DNA of 5,660 bases from Conexivisphaera sp046536535 (GCA_046536535.1 JAWDMO010000077.1:1-5660), one strand, 5' to 3'; positions 1-5,338 are shown, counted from the first letter of the stretch. Numbers and translations are program-made. Notes: generated by a model from the letters alone, not told the origin.

Positions 1-594
1 CCGCTGGGGGAGGTGGTGAGCTTCACCTCTAAGTTCGAGGAGGATGCGAGGGTCGTGGGTTACATGAAGCTGAGGCTCTGGATCGGGGTCGAGGGCGCGG
101 ACGACGCGGATCTGTTCGTCGCGATCGAGAAGCTGGACAGGGCCGGCGGGATCGTGGAATTTCCCTGGAACAACTACTTCGACAACGGCCCCGTGACGCG
201 GGGCTGGCTGCGCGTCTCGTGCGGGGAGGTCGACGAGGCGGAGTCGAGGCCCTACAAGCCCGTGCACAAGTGCAGGAGCCAGCGGAAGCTCCGGCCGGGC
301 GATGTCGTGCCGGTCGACGTGGCCATATGGCCCTCCGGGACCCTCTTCAGGAGGGGCGAGGCCCTGAGGCTCATCATCGCGGGCCACGACACGCACAGAC
401 CCGATCCTGACATCGAGACCGCGGTGATGAGGGAGGCCATACGCCCCGACGTGTGGCTGCTGAGGATCCACGAGTCGCCGCCCTTCTACAGGCACACGCG
501 CACCGTGAACAGGGGGCATCACATCCTCTACATGGGAGGGAGGCGCGATTCCCACCTGCTGGCGCCGGTCACCGGGCGAGCTCCCCATCCCTGA
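1..594 (+). CDS. CocE/NonD-family hydrolase (peptidase S15 type), C-terminal part
   Basis: The reading frame is open from the left edge, so the start lies outside the window; 197 residues and a TGA stop are visible. They match the C-terminal jelly-roll domain (PepX_C) of the X-Pro dipeptidyl-peptidase / cocaine esterase family. The start of the domain reads VVSFTSKFEED and VVGYMKLRLW; the middle has GWLRVS, then RPYKPVH, PVDVAIWPSGTLFRRGE and LRLIIAGHD; the end has NRGHHILYMGG and DSHLLAPV, a typical family C-terminus. Family members hydrolyse ester or peptide bonds with a Ser-Asp-His triad in an N-terminal alpha/beta-hydrolase domain. That domain is not in view, so activity and substrate cannot be judged. 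GTG codons at 13 and 16 are internal, because the domain already begins before them. The last five residues (RAPHP) go slightly beyond the conserved end and lie in a 26-bp tail-to-tail overlap with the next gene. Family assignment is strong; substrate is unknown. Confidence 0.9.
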   Translation, partial: PLGEVVSFTSKFEEDARVVGYMKLRLWIGVEGADDADLFVAIEKLDRAGGIVEFPWNNYFDNGPVTRGWLRVSCGEVDEAESRPYKPVHKCRSQRKLRPGDVVPVDVAIWPSGTLFRRGEALRLIIAGHDTHRPDPDIETAVMREAIRPDVWLLRIHESPPFYRHTRTVNRGHHILYMGGRRDSHLLAPVTGRAPHP

Positions 595-1555
595 AGTACG
601 GGATCACCCGCCGCGCGAACTCGCGCTCGCTGCGCTCGTCCATGAAGTGCAGCAGCATCTCGTCCGCGCCGGCCCTCGCGTACTCCTCGAGCCTCCCGAT
701 GGCCTCGTCCGGCCCTCCCAGGAGGAACGTCCTCCTCACGAACCCCTCCGGGATCCGCGACGGCGAGTCGAGGTCGCCCCTGAACCCCTCGGCCTCCAGG
801 AGCTTCGCGCCGTAGTCCTGGAGCTGGATCGCCGGCATGACGCCGAACGCGAGCTCGCGCGCGAACTCCAGCTGGCGCTCCGCGTCCCCGGCAATGGCCA
901 CCCCGGTCAGGTAGCCGCCCATGATCCCCGATTGGTCGCGGCCCGCGCGCCCGGCGAACTCCCTGACCTCCGAGAGGAGCCTACCGAATGTCCCGGGGCT
1001 GTAGAGCCAGTTCGCCAGCCAGCCGTCCCCCGCGGCGGCCGCCGCGCGCCTGGAATCCTCCGAGTAGCCCCCGATGAGCACCTGTATCCCCGAGGGGGGC
1101 GCCACGGCGGGCGTCGCTCCCGCGACCGAGAAGTGCCTCCCGCTGAACGTGACCGGGCCCCCCGCCCAGAAGGCCCTGAGGAGCCCGACGTACTCCGAGA
1201 GGTAATCCGCGTCCACGTGCCTCCATATGCCGAGCGCGACGTCCTGCCTCCTTGCGCCGACCCCCATGCCCAGGACCACCCTCCTGCCCGAGAGCCTGGC
1301 GAGGGTGGCCGCCTCCTGCGCGAGGACCGCGGGGTGGCGCCTCAGGGCCCCGAGCACCGCCGTCCCGAAGCCTATCCTCCGGGTGCGCGCCGCCGCGTAG
1401 GACATGGCGACCAGCGGCTCCGCGTGCTCCCTCCCGTCCGGCCTCCTCGTCAGGAACTCCGGGAACCAGACGGAGTCGAAGCCCTCCCTCTCGGCGCGCG
1501 CCGCCCTCCCGGCGGCGTCCTCCACGGACGCGAAGAGAAATATTCCGAACCTCAC
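569..1555 (-). CDS. LLM-class (luciferase-like) flavin- or F420-dependent oxidoreductase
   Basis: A 328-residue TIM-barrel oxidoreductase of the bacterial luciferase-like family, full length for the group and cytoplasmic. It starts at GTG 1555 with the first beta strand (RFGIFLF), followed by the second-strand motif EREGFDSVWFPE (residues 22-33). The family core is at 60-100: RIGFGTAVLGALRRHP, then LAQEAATLARLSGRR and VVLGMGVG. A strand and cofactor-phosphate loop, IQVLIGGYSEDSRR with GDGWLANW, spans about 157-183. The closing helix region is FLLGGPDEAIGRLEEYARAGADEMLLHF (277-304). Relatives use FMN or coenzyme F420; in archaea many are F420-dependent and related to methylene-tetrahydromethanopterin reductase, but the sequence does not settle cofactor or substrate. 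A TATA-like element centred 27 bases upstream and the lack of a Shine-Dalgarno sequence suggest leaderless translation from this GTG. The 3' end overlaps the convergent hydrolase gene by 26 bp. Confidence 0.92.
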   Translation of the reverse strand: MRFGIFLFASVEDAAGRAARAEREGFDSVWFPEFLTRRPDGREHAEPLVAMSYAAARTRRIGFGTAVLGALRRHPAVLAQEAATLARLSGRRVVLGMGVGARRQDVALGIWRHVDADYLSEYVGLLRAFWAGGPVTFSGRHFSVAGATPAVAPPSGIQVLIGGYSEDSRRAAAAAGDGWLANWLYSPGTFGRLLSEVREFAGRAGRDQSGIMGGYLTGVAIAGDAERQLEFARELAFGVMPAIQLQDYGAKLLEAEGFRGDLDSPSRIPEGFVRRTFLLGGPDEAIGRLEEYARAGADEMLLHFMDERSEREFARRVIPYFRDGELAR

Positions 1556-1575
1556 GTCGCGCAGAAAGCTCAGAA

Positions 1576-1602
1576 ATATTATTAAAGTTTATTTTATATA
1601 TA
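1576..1602 (-). promoter_or_regulatory. Promoter of the LLM oxidoreductase gene (two TATA-like elements)
   Basis: The sharpest AT-rich stretch in the left half of the window lies just upstream of the GTG at 1555. On the minus strand it holds two TATA-like elements: TATATATAAAA (1592-1602, centred about 42 bases upstream of the start) and TTTAATAA (1579-1586, centred about 27 upstream). The nearer box would place transcription initiation at the GTG itself (leaderless). The farther one would give a leader of about 15 bases without a Shine-Dalgarno motif. Which is used cannot be decided from sequence. The rest of the gap to the next gene (1603-1682) holds only a weak 5-bp GC hairpin (1632-1636 with 1642-1646). 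Confidence 0.7.
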
Positions 1603-1682
1603 ATACGTAAACCATCCTCACCCACGCCCATCCCCGCGTTCCGGGGCGACGGCGCGAGAACGACGTGCAGGTGGTGCCTCAG

Positions 1683-2546
1683 TTACTGCGGAATGGTCCT
1701 CAAGGGGGCGGGGGCCGCTGCTCGAGCGGAGGCCCCCGCCCGTTGCGCGCCCGATGTCCCCGGGGTCCTCCTCCGCGCCTCGAAGACGCACTTATCCGAT
1801 CCGTCGTTCACGCACTCCACCTCCTCCACCTCCCACTCCCCTCCCTCCGACGCCTCAAGGATACCGGCGAGCATCCCGCGGAACCAGTGGGACGTCCTCC
1901 CCTTCCTCCTCCCCTTCAAAAGATCGCACTCAACCAGGTCGCGTGCCTCGATCCTGTAGCGAGATCCGTCGGGGCTCCTCAGCGCCTCGATGGACGATGC
2001 GTATCCGTGTGCCTGGAGCACGGCGAAGTTCACGCTTGGCGCCGCGCCCGGACCGAGGAGCTCGTCGTGCGCCTGCGCGGCTCCCCTCCCCGAGTAGTAC
2101 CCTATGTAGTAGAGCGCCGTCTTCCCTATGTCCTCCCCCAGGAACTCCCTCATGCCCAGGAGCATCCCCAGGAGGGCGCGGGACGTCATCAGGATGGACC
2201 TGGTCCCGGCCGCCTCCAGGGTCCTCCCGGGGAGGGATGCGAACCCCGGGACGGCGCCCTCGCGCATACTCGCCGATTCTATCCCCTTTATCGACCTCAG
2301 CCTGGACTCCAGCTCCCCCGGGTCCAGCTCCCCGAGGTCCACTATTGACTCGCACACCACGCGTCCCTCAGACGGGGCGCAGAACGTCGAGAGGACCCTC
2401 GCGCCCGACGAATCGATGGCGCGGTGCTCCTCCTCCACCGCGGAGTAGCCCGAGGCCTCCACGGTCACCGCGACGAGCCTCCTCCCCGGCTCCGTCCACG
2501 AGAATGGCAGCCTGCTGACGCGATGATCCGATCCCGGCGCGGTCAT
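1683..2546 (-). CDS. ACT-like plus V4R domain protein (putative small-molecule sensor)
   Basis: A 287-residue soluble protein. Residues about 22-95 have the beta-alpha-beta-beta-alpha-beta pattern of an ACT-like regulatory domain: RLVAVTVEASGYSAV, VLSTFCAP, GRVVCESIVDL, then LESRLRSIKGIESASM. Residues about 105-258 form a V4R (4-vinyl reductase) domain: a helical entry (SRALLGMLLGMREFLGEDIG), then YYIGYYSGRGAA, VNFAVLQAHGYASS, DLVECDLL, and the hallmark WFRGMLAGIL followed by EVEEVECVNDGSDKCVFEA. Cys207, Cys245 and Cys253 are the likely conserved cysteines. V4R domains are regarded as small-molecule, probably hydrophobic-ligand, binding modules found with signalling and transcription domains. 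No helix-turn-helix is visible, so any regulatory output would need a partner. The last 28 or so residues are Ala/Arg/Gly/Pro-rich and probably disordered; their DNA carries a perfect 11-bp inverted repeat. ATG 2546 was chosen because a TATA-like box lies about 30 bases upstream. V4R call firm; ACT-like call moderate. Confidence 0.85.
   Translation of the reverse strand: MTAPGSDHRVSRLPFSWTEPGRRLVAVTVEASGYSAVEEEHRAIDSSGARVLSTFCAPSEGRVVCESIVDLGELDPGELESRLRSIKGIESASMREGAVPGFASLPGRTLEAAGTRSILMTSRALLGMLLGMREFLGEDIGKTALYYIGYYSGRGAAQAHDELLGPGAAPSVNFAVLQAHGYASSIEALRSPDGSRYRIEARDLVECDLLKGRRKGRTSHWFRGMLAGILEASEGGEWEVEEVECVNDGSDKCVFEARRRTPGTSGAQRAGASARAAAPAPLRTIPQ
1706..1741. repeat. Perfect 11-bp GC-only inverted repeat in the 3' end of the V4R gene
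   Basis: GGGCGGGGGCC at 1706-1716 is the exact reverse complement of 1731-1741, with a 14-base spacer. The spacer contains a further nested pairing (GCT 1717-1719 with AGC 1725-1727) around the palindrome GCTCGAGC. It lies inside the coding region for the low-complexity C-terminal tail, ending about 20 bases before the stop codon at 1683-1685. No T-run follows on the minus strand, so it is not a standard archaeal terminator. It may form an RNA hairpin near the 3' end of the mRNA, or simply result from GC-rich Ala/Arg/Pro codons. Confidence 0.6.
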
Positions 2547-2572
2547 GGAACCCGTGCCGTGTGATTATTTCA

Positions 2573-2587
2573 TAAATTTAACCTTTT
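2573..2587 (-). promoter_or_regulatory. Promoter (TFB element and TATA box) of the V4R-domain gene
   Basis: On the minus strand a purine-rich stretch, AAAAGG (2582-2587), is followed directly by TTAAATTTATG, resembling an archaeal TFB-recognition element next to a TATA box. The TATA centre (about 2576) is about 30 bases from the ATG at 2546, which predicts a transcript with zero to four leader bases. No Shine-Dalgarno sequence precedes the ATG (the bases are GGGTTCC). Confidence 0.65.
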
Positions 2588-2795
2588 GCCGGTTTGATGC
2601 GCCGTATCCGCCCTCGAGCGGCGCCGGCACAGGCCGGTAGAAGGCCGTGAGCTTGCGGGGCCTCCACCCGGCTCCTCCGGAACCCTCGCCTGGCTCACCG
2701 TCTGCGCCCGTGCATGGCCGGATTCGCGTCCGGCCGACGGATGAAATGACCGTATACGACGGGACGGTGCGATCCCGGGATCCGTTTATCCGTGC
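2588..2795. other. Non-coding gap with several GC-rich inverted repeats
   Basis: This stretch, between the V4R promoter and the stop of the GGT-family gene, shows no convincing ORF and no tRNA fold. It contains CCGGC/GCCGG (2624-2628 with 2633-2637), a perfect 7-bp hairpin GGCCGGA/TCCGGCC (2716-2722 with 2729-2735, loop TTCGCG), the 8-base palindrome CGTATACG (2751-2758) and the 12-base palindrome GATCCCGGGATC (2771-2782), the last just downstream of the GGT stop codon. It is probably the 3' untranslated region of that gene; a small RNA is possible but not supported by any recognised motif. Confidence 0.4.
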
Positions 2796-4241
2796 TCACC
2801 TGATCTCCCCCAGCGCCAGTCCCTCGCCGCGCCCGTCCGCGTGCGCCATGCGGTCCCGTCCGCGGAACTGGACGGCGTGCGCCACCCCGGATCCGCGCGA
2901 GCGCCTGACTATCCTCGCCCCGTCCACGGTCGATCCCTCCTCCGCCGTTACCGATCCCCCGTCCCAGATGAACCTGGGGGCCTCGACCGCCTCCGCGACG
3001 TCCATCCCGCGGTCTATCATGTTCGTGATCAGCAGCGCGTGGATCTGCGGCCTGAAGTGCCCCCCGCTGGTCCCGAGCGCGGCGAACGGCTCCCCGTCCC
3101 TCGTTATAATGACCGACGAGAGTGTGTGGAGGGGCCTCTTCCCCGGCTCCAGGCGGTTGGGCCCCTCGAGCGAGAAGTCGCTCGCCCTGTTGTTCAGCGT
3201 CACCTGGTGCGACGGCTCCGTCACCCTGGACCCGAAGCGGTGGTAGATGCTCTGCACGCCCGACACGACGCGGCCGCGGGAATCCACCACCACGAAGTTC
3301 GTCGTGTCCTCCGCGCCCCCGCCCGGGCCGTGGGCCGGCCCATTCCCGCCCGCCCCCAGGAGCTCGTCCACCGGCACCTCCACGAACCTGGGGTCCGCCA
3401 CGTACGCGTCCCTCAGCGAGTACGCCCTCCCGTAGGCTTCTATCATCGAGCGGGGATCCGGCGACGAGCGCTCCAGCTCCCTCAGTATGATCAGGGTGGT
3501 CACTCCCTGGCTGTTCGGGGGCGACTCGTGGATCGTGTACCCCCTGTAATCGACGCTCAGCGGCTCCGAGGCCTCCGCGCGGTAGCCGGAGAGGTCCCCG
3601 GGCTCCAGGACCCCCCCGATGGACGACACGTAGCGCGCCAGATCGGCCCCCACCTCGCGGTAGAAGAACTCCGGGCCGTGCTCCGCTATCCCCTCGAGGA
3701 CATCGGCCAGGCCCCCCAGCGCCACGCGCCCCCAGCGCGCCGCCGAGTAGATCCTCTCCGTGTTCCCGTCGCCGTATCCGCCGGCCCCGATCGATTCCAG
3801 GTCCTCCAGGAGGAGGGGCGACGCCGGCAGTCCCGCGCGGGCTATGCCGATCGCGGGCGAGATCAGGCGCGCCCACTCCATCGATCCGAGGGACCTCCAC
3901 ATCAGGTGGACCCCGTCCACCATCCCCGGGACCGCGATCGACAGCGGGCCGTACCTGGGCACGGAGGCGAGGCCCAGCCCCCGGAGGAGCTCCACCGTGA
4001 GCCCGCGGGGGGCCCATCCCGTTCCGTTGAAGAAGGCGACGCGCCCCTCCGTGAGCACGGTGGCCATGAAGTCGCCGCCGAGCCCGTTCAGCGCAGGCTG
4101 CGAGGCCGCGAGCGCGAACGACACGGCCACGGCTGCGTCCACCGCGTTGCCCCCCTCCTCCAGCGCCCTGAGGCCGGCGAGCGCGGCGTAGGGGTGCTCG
4201 CTCGCCACGACCCCACCTCCCGAGACGAAGGACGGCTTCAC
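2796..4241 (-). CDS. Gamma-glutamyltranspeptidase-family Ntn-hydrolase
   Basis: A 481-residue protein of the self-cleaving GGT family. It opens with the family N-terminus KPSFVSGGGVVASEHPYAA and has GGNAVDAAVA (30-39), QPALNGLGGDFM (48-59), ESPPNSQGV (239-247), the autocleavage/nucleophile motif DTTNFVVVD (312-320, predicted nucleophile Thr313), LNNRASDFS (349-357), PGKRPLHTLSSVI (367-379), GTSGGHFRPQ (390-399) and a normal C-terminus (GEGLALGE). Precursor cleavage before Thr313 should give a large and a small subunit. No signal peptide is seen, so a cytoplasmic location is likely. Where canonical enzymes have an Arg that grips the glutamyl carboxylate (FRE.AP), this one reads FNGTGWAP, and the paired serines of RPLSSMSP are His-Thr. 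The substrate is therefore probably not glutathione; an amidohydrolase-like role is possible. The start at GTG 4241 replaces the longer ATG 4319 option, because homology begins there and a TATA-like box lies 26 bases upstream. Confidence 0.9.
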   Translation of the reverse strand: MKPSFVSGGGVVASEHPYAALAGLRALEEGGNAVDAAVAVSFALAASQPALNGLGGDFMATVLTEGRVAFFNGTGWAPRGLTVELLRGLGLASVPRYGPLSIAVPGMVDGVHLMWRSLGSMEWARLISPAIGIARAGLPASPLLLEDLESIGAGGYGDGNTERIYSAARWGRVALGGLADVLEGIAEHGPEFFYREVGADLARYVSSIGGVLEPGDLSGYRAEASEPLSVDYRGYTIHESPPNSQGVTTLIILRELERSSPDPRSMIEAYGRAYSLRDAYVADPRFVEVPVDELLGAGGNGPAHGPGGGAEDTTNFVVVDSRGRVVSGVQSIYHRFGSRVTEPSHQVTLNNRASDFSLEGPNRLEPGKRPLHTLSSVIITRDGEPFAALGTSGGHFRPQIHALLITNMIDRGMDVAEAVEAPRFIWDGGSVTAEEGSTVDGARIVRRSRGSGVAHAVQFRGRDRMAHADGRGEGLALGEIR

Positions 4242-4262
4242 GTGCGGACGCGCGCGTCCCGG

Positions 4263-4271
4263 CCTAATAAG
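4263..4271 (-). promoter_or_regulatory. TATA-like box that decides the GGT-family gene start
   Basis: The minus-strand sequence CTTATTAGG is the only AT-rich patch in an otherwise GC-saturated gap, and it is centred about 26 bases from the GTG at 4241. That spacing puts the transcription start at the GTG, so the upstream ATG at 4319 would not be in the mRNA. No purine-rich TFB element is obvious beside it, so the box is weaker than that of the V4R gene. Confidence 0.55.
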
Positions 4272-4374
4272 GGAATGGCCGCCCCGGGGGCGCTGGACCG
4301 ATGGACGATCGCGCGCCATGGAATGTCGTCCCCGATGGCGCCCGGCGTCGACCGCCGCACCGCGTGGATGACTG

Positions 4375-4389
4375 CCCCACGGCGTGGGG
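4375..4389. repeat. Short GC-rich hairpin just after the ChrB-domain gene stop
   Basis: CCCCAC (4375-4380) pairs perfectly with GTGGGG (4384-4389) around a three-base loop, eight bases downstream of the stop codon of the ChrB-domain gene. It could stabilise the mRNA 3' end. There is no following T-run on the minus strand, so a terminator role is doubtful. Confidence 0.4.
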
Positions 4390-4397
4390 TTCGCCGA

Positions 4398-4844
4398 TCA
4401 CTTCCCGGGCGTCGTCCTGTCCCTGAAGTAGGCGTAGAGCGCGTCGTAGAGGGGGAACTGAATTTTCATGTTTTCGTGGTCGTCCCTTGAGATTATCCTG
4501 AAGCCCGCCGCGGCCGCGCGAAGCCCAGCGGACTCGGGCGGCGGGTTCGGAATGCGCGCATCCGCGCCCCTGACGACCTTGGCGAGCTCGAGCAATGCCG
4601 GGTCCCTCAATCCGTATTTCTTCATTATCGCGTCGAACGAGACGCGCTCCTCCCCGTCCTCGTAATAATGCGTGAGCTCCACGCCGGGGACGTCGAAGGG
4701 TATCGCCCCCTCCCTCTCCGCCACCTCCATGACGGAATCCGCCGGGACGAACAGGAATTCAGCGTCCCCGTCCACGAAATGACTGATCAACCAGGGGCAG
4801 GCTATCCTGTCCACATGCGCCTTCTCCCGGGTCACCCATTTCAC
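4398..4844 (-). CDS. Stand-alone chromate-resistance ChrB C-terminal domain protein
   Basis: A 148-residue soluble protein matching the ChrB C-terminal domain family over its whole length. Motifs in order: KWVTREKAHVDRIACPWLIS (2-21), AEFLFVPADSV (28-38), GAIPFDVPGVELTHYYEDG (46-64), SFDAIMKKYGL (69-79), DPALLELAKVVRGAD (81-95), SAGLRAAAAGF (105-115), DDHENM (121-126) and YDALYAYFRD (133-142). In bacteria the domain is usually fused to or paired with an N-terminal ChrB part and linked to chromate export by ChrA. Here it stands alone with no ChrA in the window, so chromate resistance is a family label, not a demonstrated role. The position just before the SFD motif, which I recall as Cys in bacterial proteins (CSFD or CTFE), is Val here; the N-terminal Cys (ACPW) is kept. 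The start is GTG 4844: a TATA-like element centred 26 bases upstream and no Shine-Dalgarno sequence point to a leaderless mRNA. Confidence 0.9.
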   Translation of the reverse strand: MKWVTREKAHVDRIACPWLISHFVDGDAEFLFVPADSVMEVAEREGAIPFDVPGVELTHYYEDGEERVSFDAIMKKYGLRDPALLELAKVVRGADARIPNPPPESAGLRAAAAGFRIISRDDHENMKIQFPLYDALYAYFRDRTTPGK

Positions 4845-4866
4845 GGCGAAATTCCGGCGCCGGCGA

Positions 4867-4880
4867 GCTTAAGCGTTTCG
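4867..4880 (-). promoter_or_regulatory. Promoter of the ChrB-domain gene
   Basis: On the minus strand CGAAAC is followed by GCTTAAGC (4867-4874), a TFB-element/TATA-like pair whose centre lies about 26 bases from the GTG start at 4844. This predicts transcription starting at the start codon. The TATA element is short and partly palindromic, so it may be weak. Confidence 0.5.
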
Positions 4881-4921
4881 CGGAGCCGGCTGGCCCCGTC
4901 GTCTTTTGCGATTGAAGGATG

Positions 4922-5143
4922 CTACCCGCGGGGCTGCTGTGCTTTCCTTTGAAACAAATATGCTATTAAACCGGTGACCCACGCTATTATCAGGCCGACG
5001 CCGACTCCTCTAAAATAAATTTTTCCCGTTAGGTACGACGCCGCAAGAAATATCAGGCTTAAAACGAATTCAAACACTATTAACGCCGTAAGCGGGTGAT
5101 TTTCTAGAAGCCTTCTCCTCCATTCCGGCAAAACTGTGCTCAT
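4922..5143 (-). CDS. Small membrane protein with two predicted transmembrane helices
   Basis: A 73-residue hydrophobic protein I do not recognise. After a basic amphipathic N-terminus (PEWRRRLLENHP, 6-17) come two likely membrane helices: about 18-38 (LTALIVFEFVLSLIFLAAS) and about 47-64 (VGVGLIIAWVTGLIAYLF). They are joined by a short loop, YLTGKIYFRGVG, and followed by a basic polar tail (QRKAQQPRG). By the positive-inside rule, both ends probably face the cytoplasm. The coding DNA is only about 47% GC by my count, against about 68% in the neighbouring ChrB-domain gene, and uses TTA, ATA and AGA codons. It also has a purine-rich Shine-Dalgarno-like leader, unlike the other genes here. These features suggest a different origin or expression mode, though hydrophobic codons are themselves AT-leaning. 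It is read as a real gene because of the clean ATG, the ribosome-binding sequence, the upstream TATA-like boxes and the coherent two-helix profile. Function is unknown. Confidence 0.75.
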   Translation of the reverse strand: MSTVLPEWRRRLLENHPLTALIVFEFVLSLIFLAASYLTGKIYFRGVGVGLIIAWVTGLIAYLFQRKAQQPRG

Positions 5144-5150
5144 TTCTCCG

Positions 5151-5158
5151 CCTTCCTC
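5151..5158 (-). promoter_or_regulatory. Shine-Dalgarno-like ribosome-binding site of the small membrane protein
   Basis: The minus-strand octamer GAGGAAGG lies seven bases before the ATG at 5143, within a longer purine run that continues to the start codon. It is the only clear ribosome-binding sequence in the window and implies a leadered transcript for this gene. Confidence 0.5.
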
Positions 5159-5171
5159 GCCGTTGTCTCGT

Positions 5172-5192
5172 GTTAAATCTTAATCTTAATAA
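5172..5192 (-). promoter_or_regulatory. Candidate promoter of the small membrane protein gene
   Basis: The minus-strand run TTATTAAG (5185-5192) is followed by GATTTAAC (5172-5179), two TATA-like elements. The upstream one would give a leader of about 18 bases that includes the Shine-Dalgarno-like motif. The downstream one would give about six bases and omit it. The upstream box therefore fits the leader better. Confidence 0.5.
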
Positions 5193-5306
5193 CACTTCCA
5201 CTCTTTTCCGCTCCGCTGCGCTGGACCGATCGGCCGCCCGCCGGCTCATGCATGCGCGCATCGATCCGAGGGCAGGACGGTACGCGCCCCGGAGCGATCG
5301 CCGTCT

Positions 5307-5326
5307 CCCTGATCTCCTCATCAGGG
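5307..5326. repeat. Perfect 7-bp hairpin in the divergent gap
   Basis: CCCTGAT (5307-5313) is the exact reverse complement of ATCAGGG (5320-5326), with loop CTCCTC. It lies in the roughly 240-base gap between the divergent membrane-protein and glycosylase genes, 60 bases before the glycosylase ATG. It could be an operator or RNA hairpin. The same gap also holds the palindromes CATGCATG (5247-5254) and ATGCGCGCAT (5252-5261). No ORF or tRNA fold is supported between 5200 and 5386. Confidence 0.4.
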
Positions 5327-5338
5327 CCCGCGCATGGA

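Noticed and set aside
647..1585. Plus-strand ORF of 312 codons opposite the LLM oxidoreductase
   Set aside because: Pro/Arg/Glu-rich shadow of a gene with clear family motifs on the minus strand.
1706..1741. Intrinsic terminator for the V4R-domain gene
   Set aside because: The hairpin lies before the stop codon and is not followed by a T-run on the coding strand.
2716..2735. Hairpin with loop TTCGCG resembling a tRNA T-arm
   Set aside because: The loop lacks the invariant A expected at the position after TTCR, and no acceptor, D or anticodon arms are found around it.
2695..4017. Minus-strand alternative-frame ORF of 440 codons inside the GGT-family gene
   Set aside because: Gly/Arg-rich low-complexity translation; the frame carrying all GGT motifs is the other one.
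2841..4490. Plus-strand open frame of about 549 codons antisense to the GGT-family and ChrB-domain genes
   Set aside because: Its translation is Arg/Pro/His-rich and resembles no family; long antisense frames are expected opposite GC-rich genes.
5307..5326. Minus-strand TGATGAG suggested a C box of a C/D guide RNA
   Set aside because: No matching D box (CTGA) occurs at a suitable distance, and the element is better described as one arm of a hairpin.
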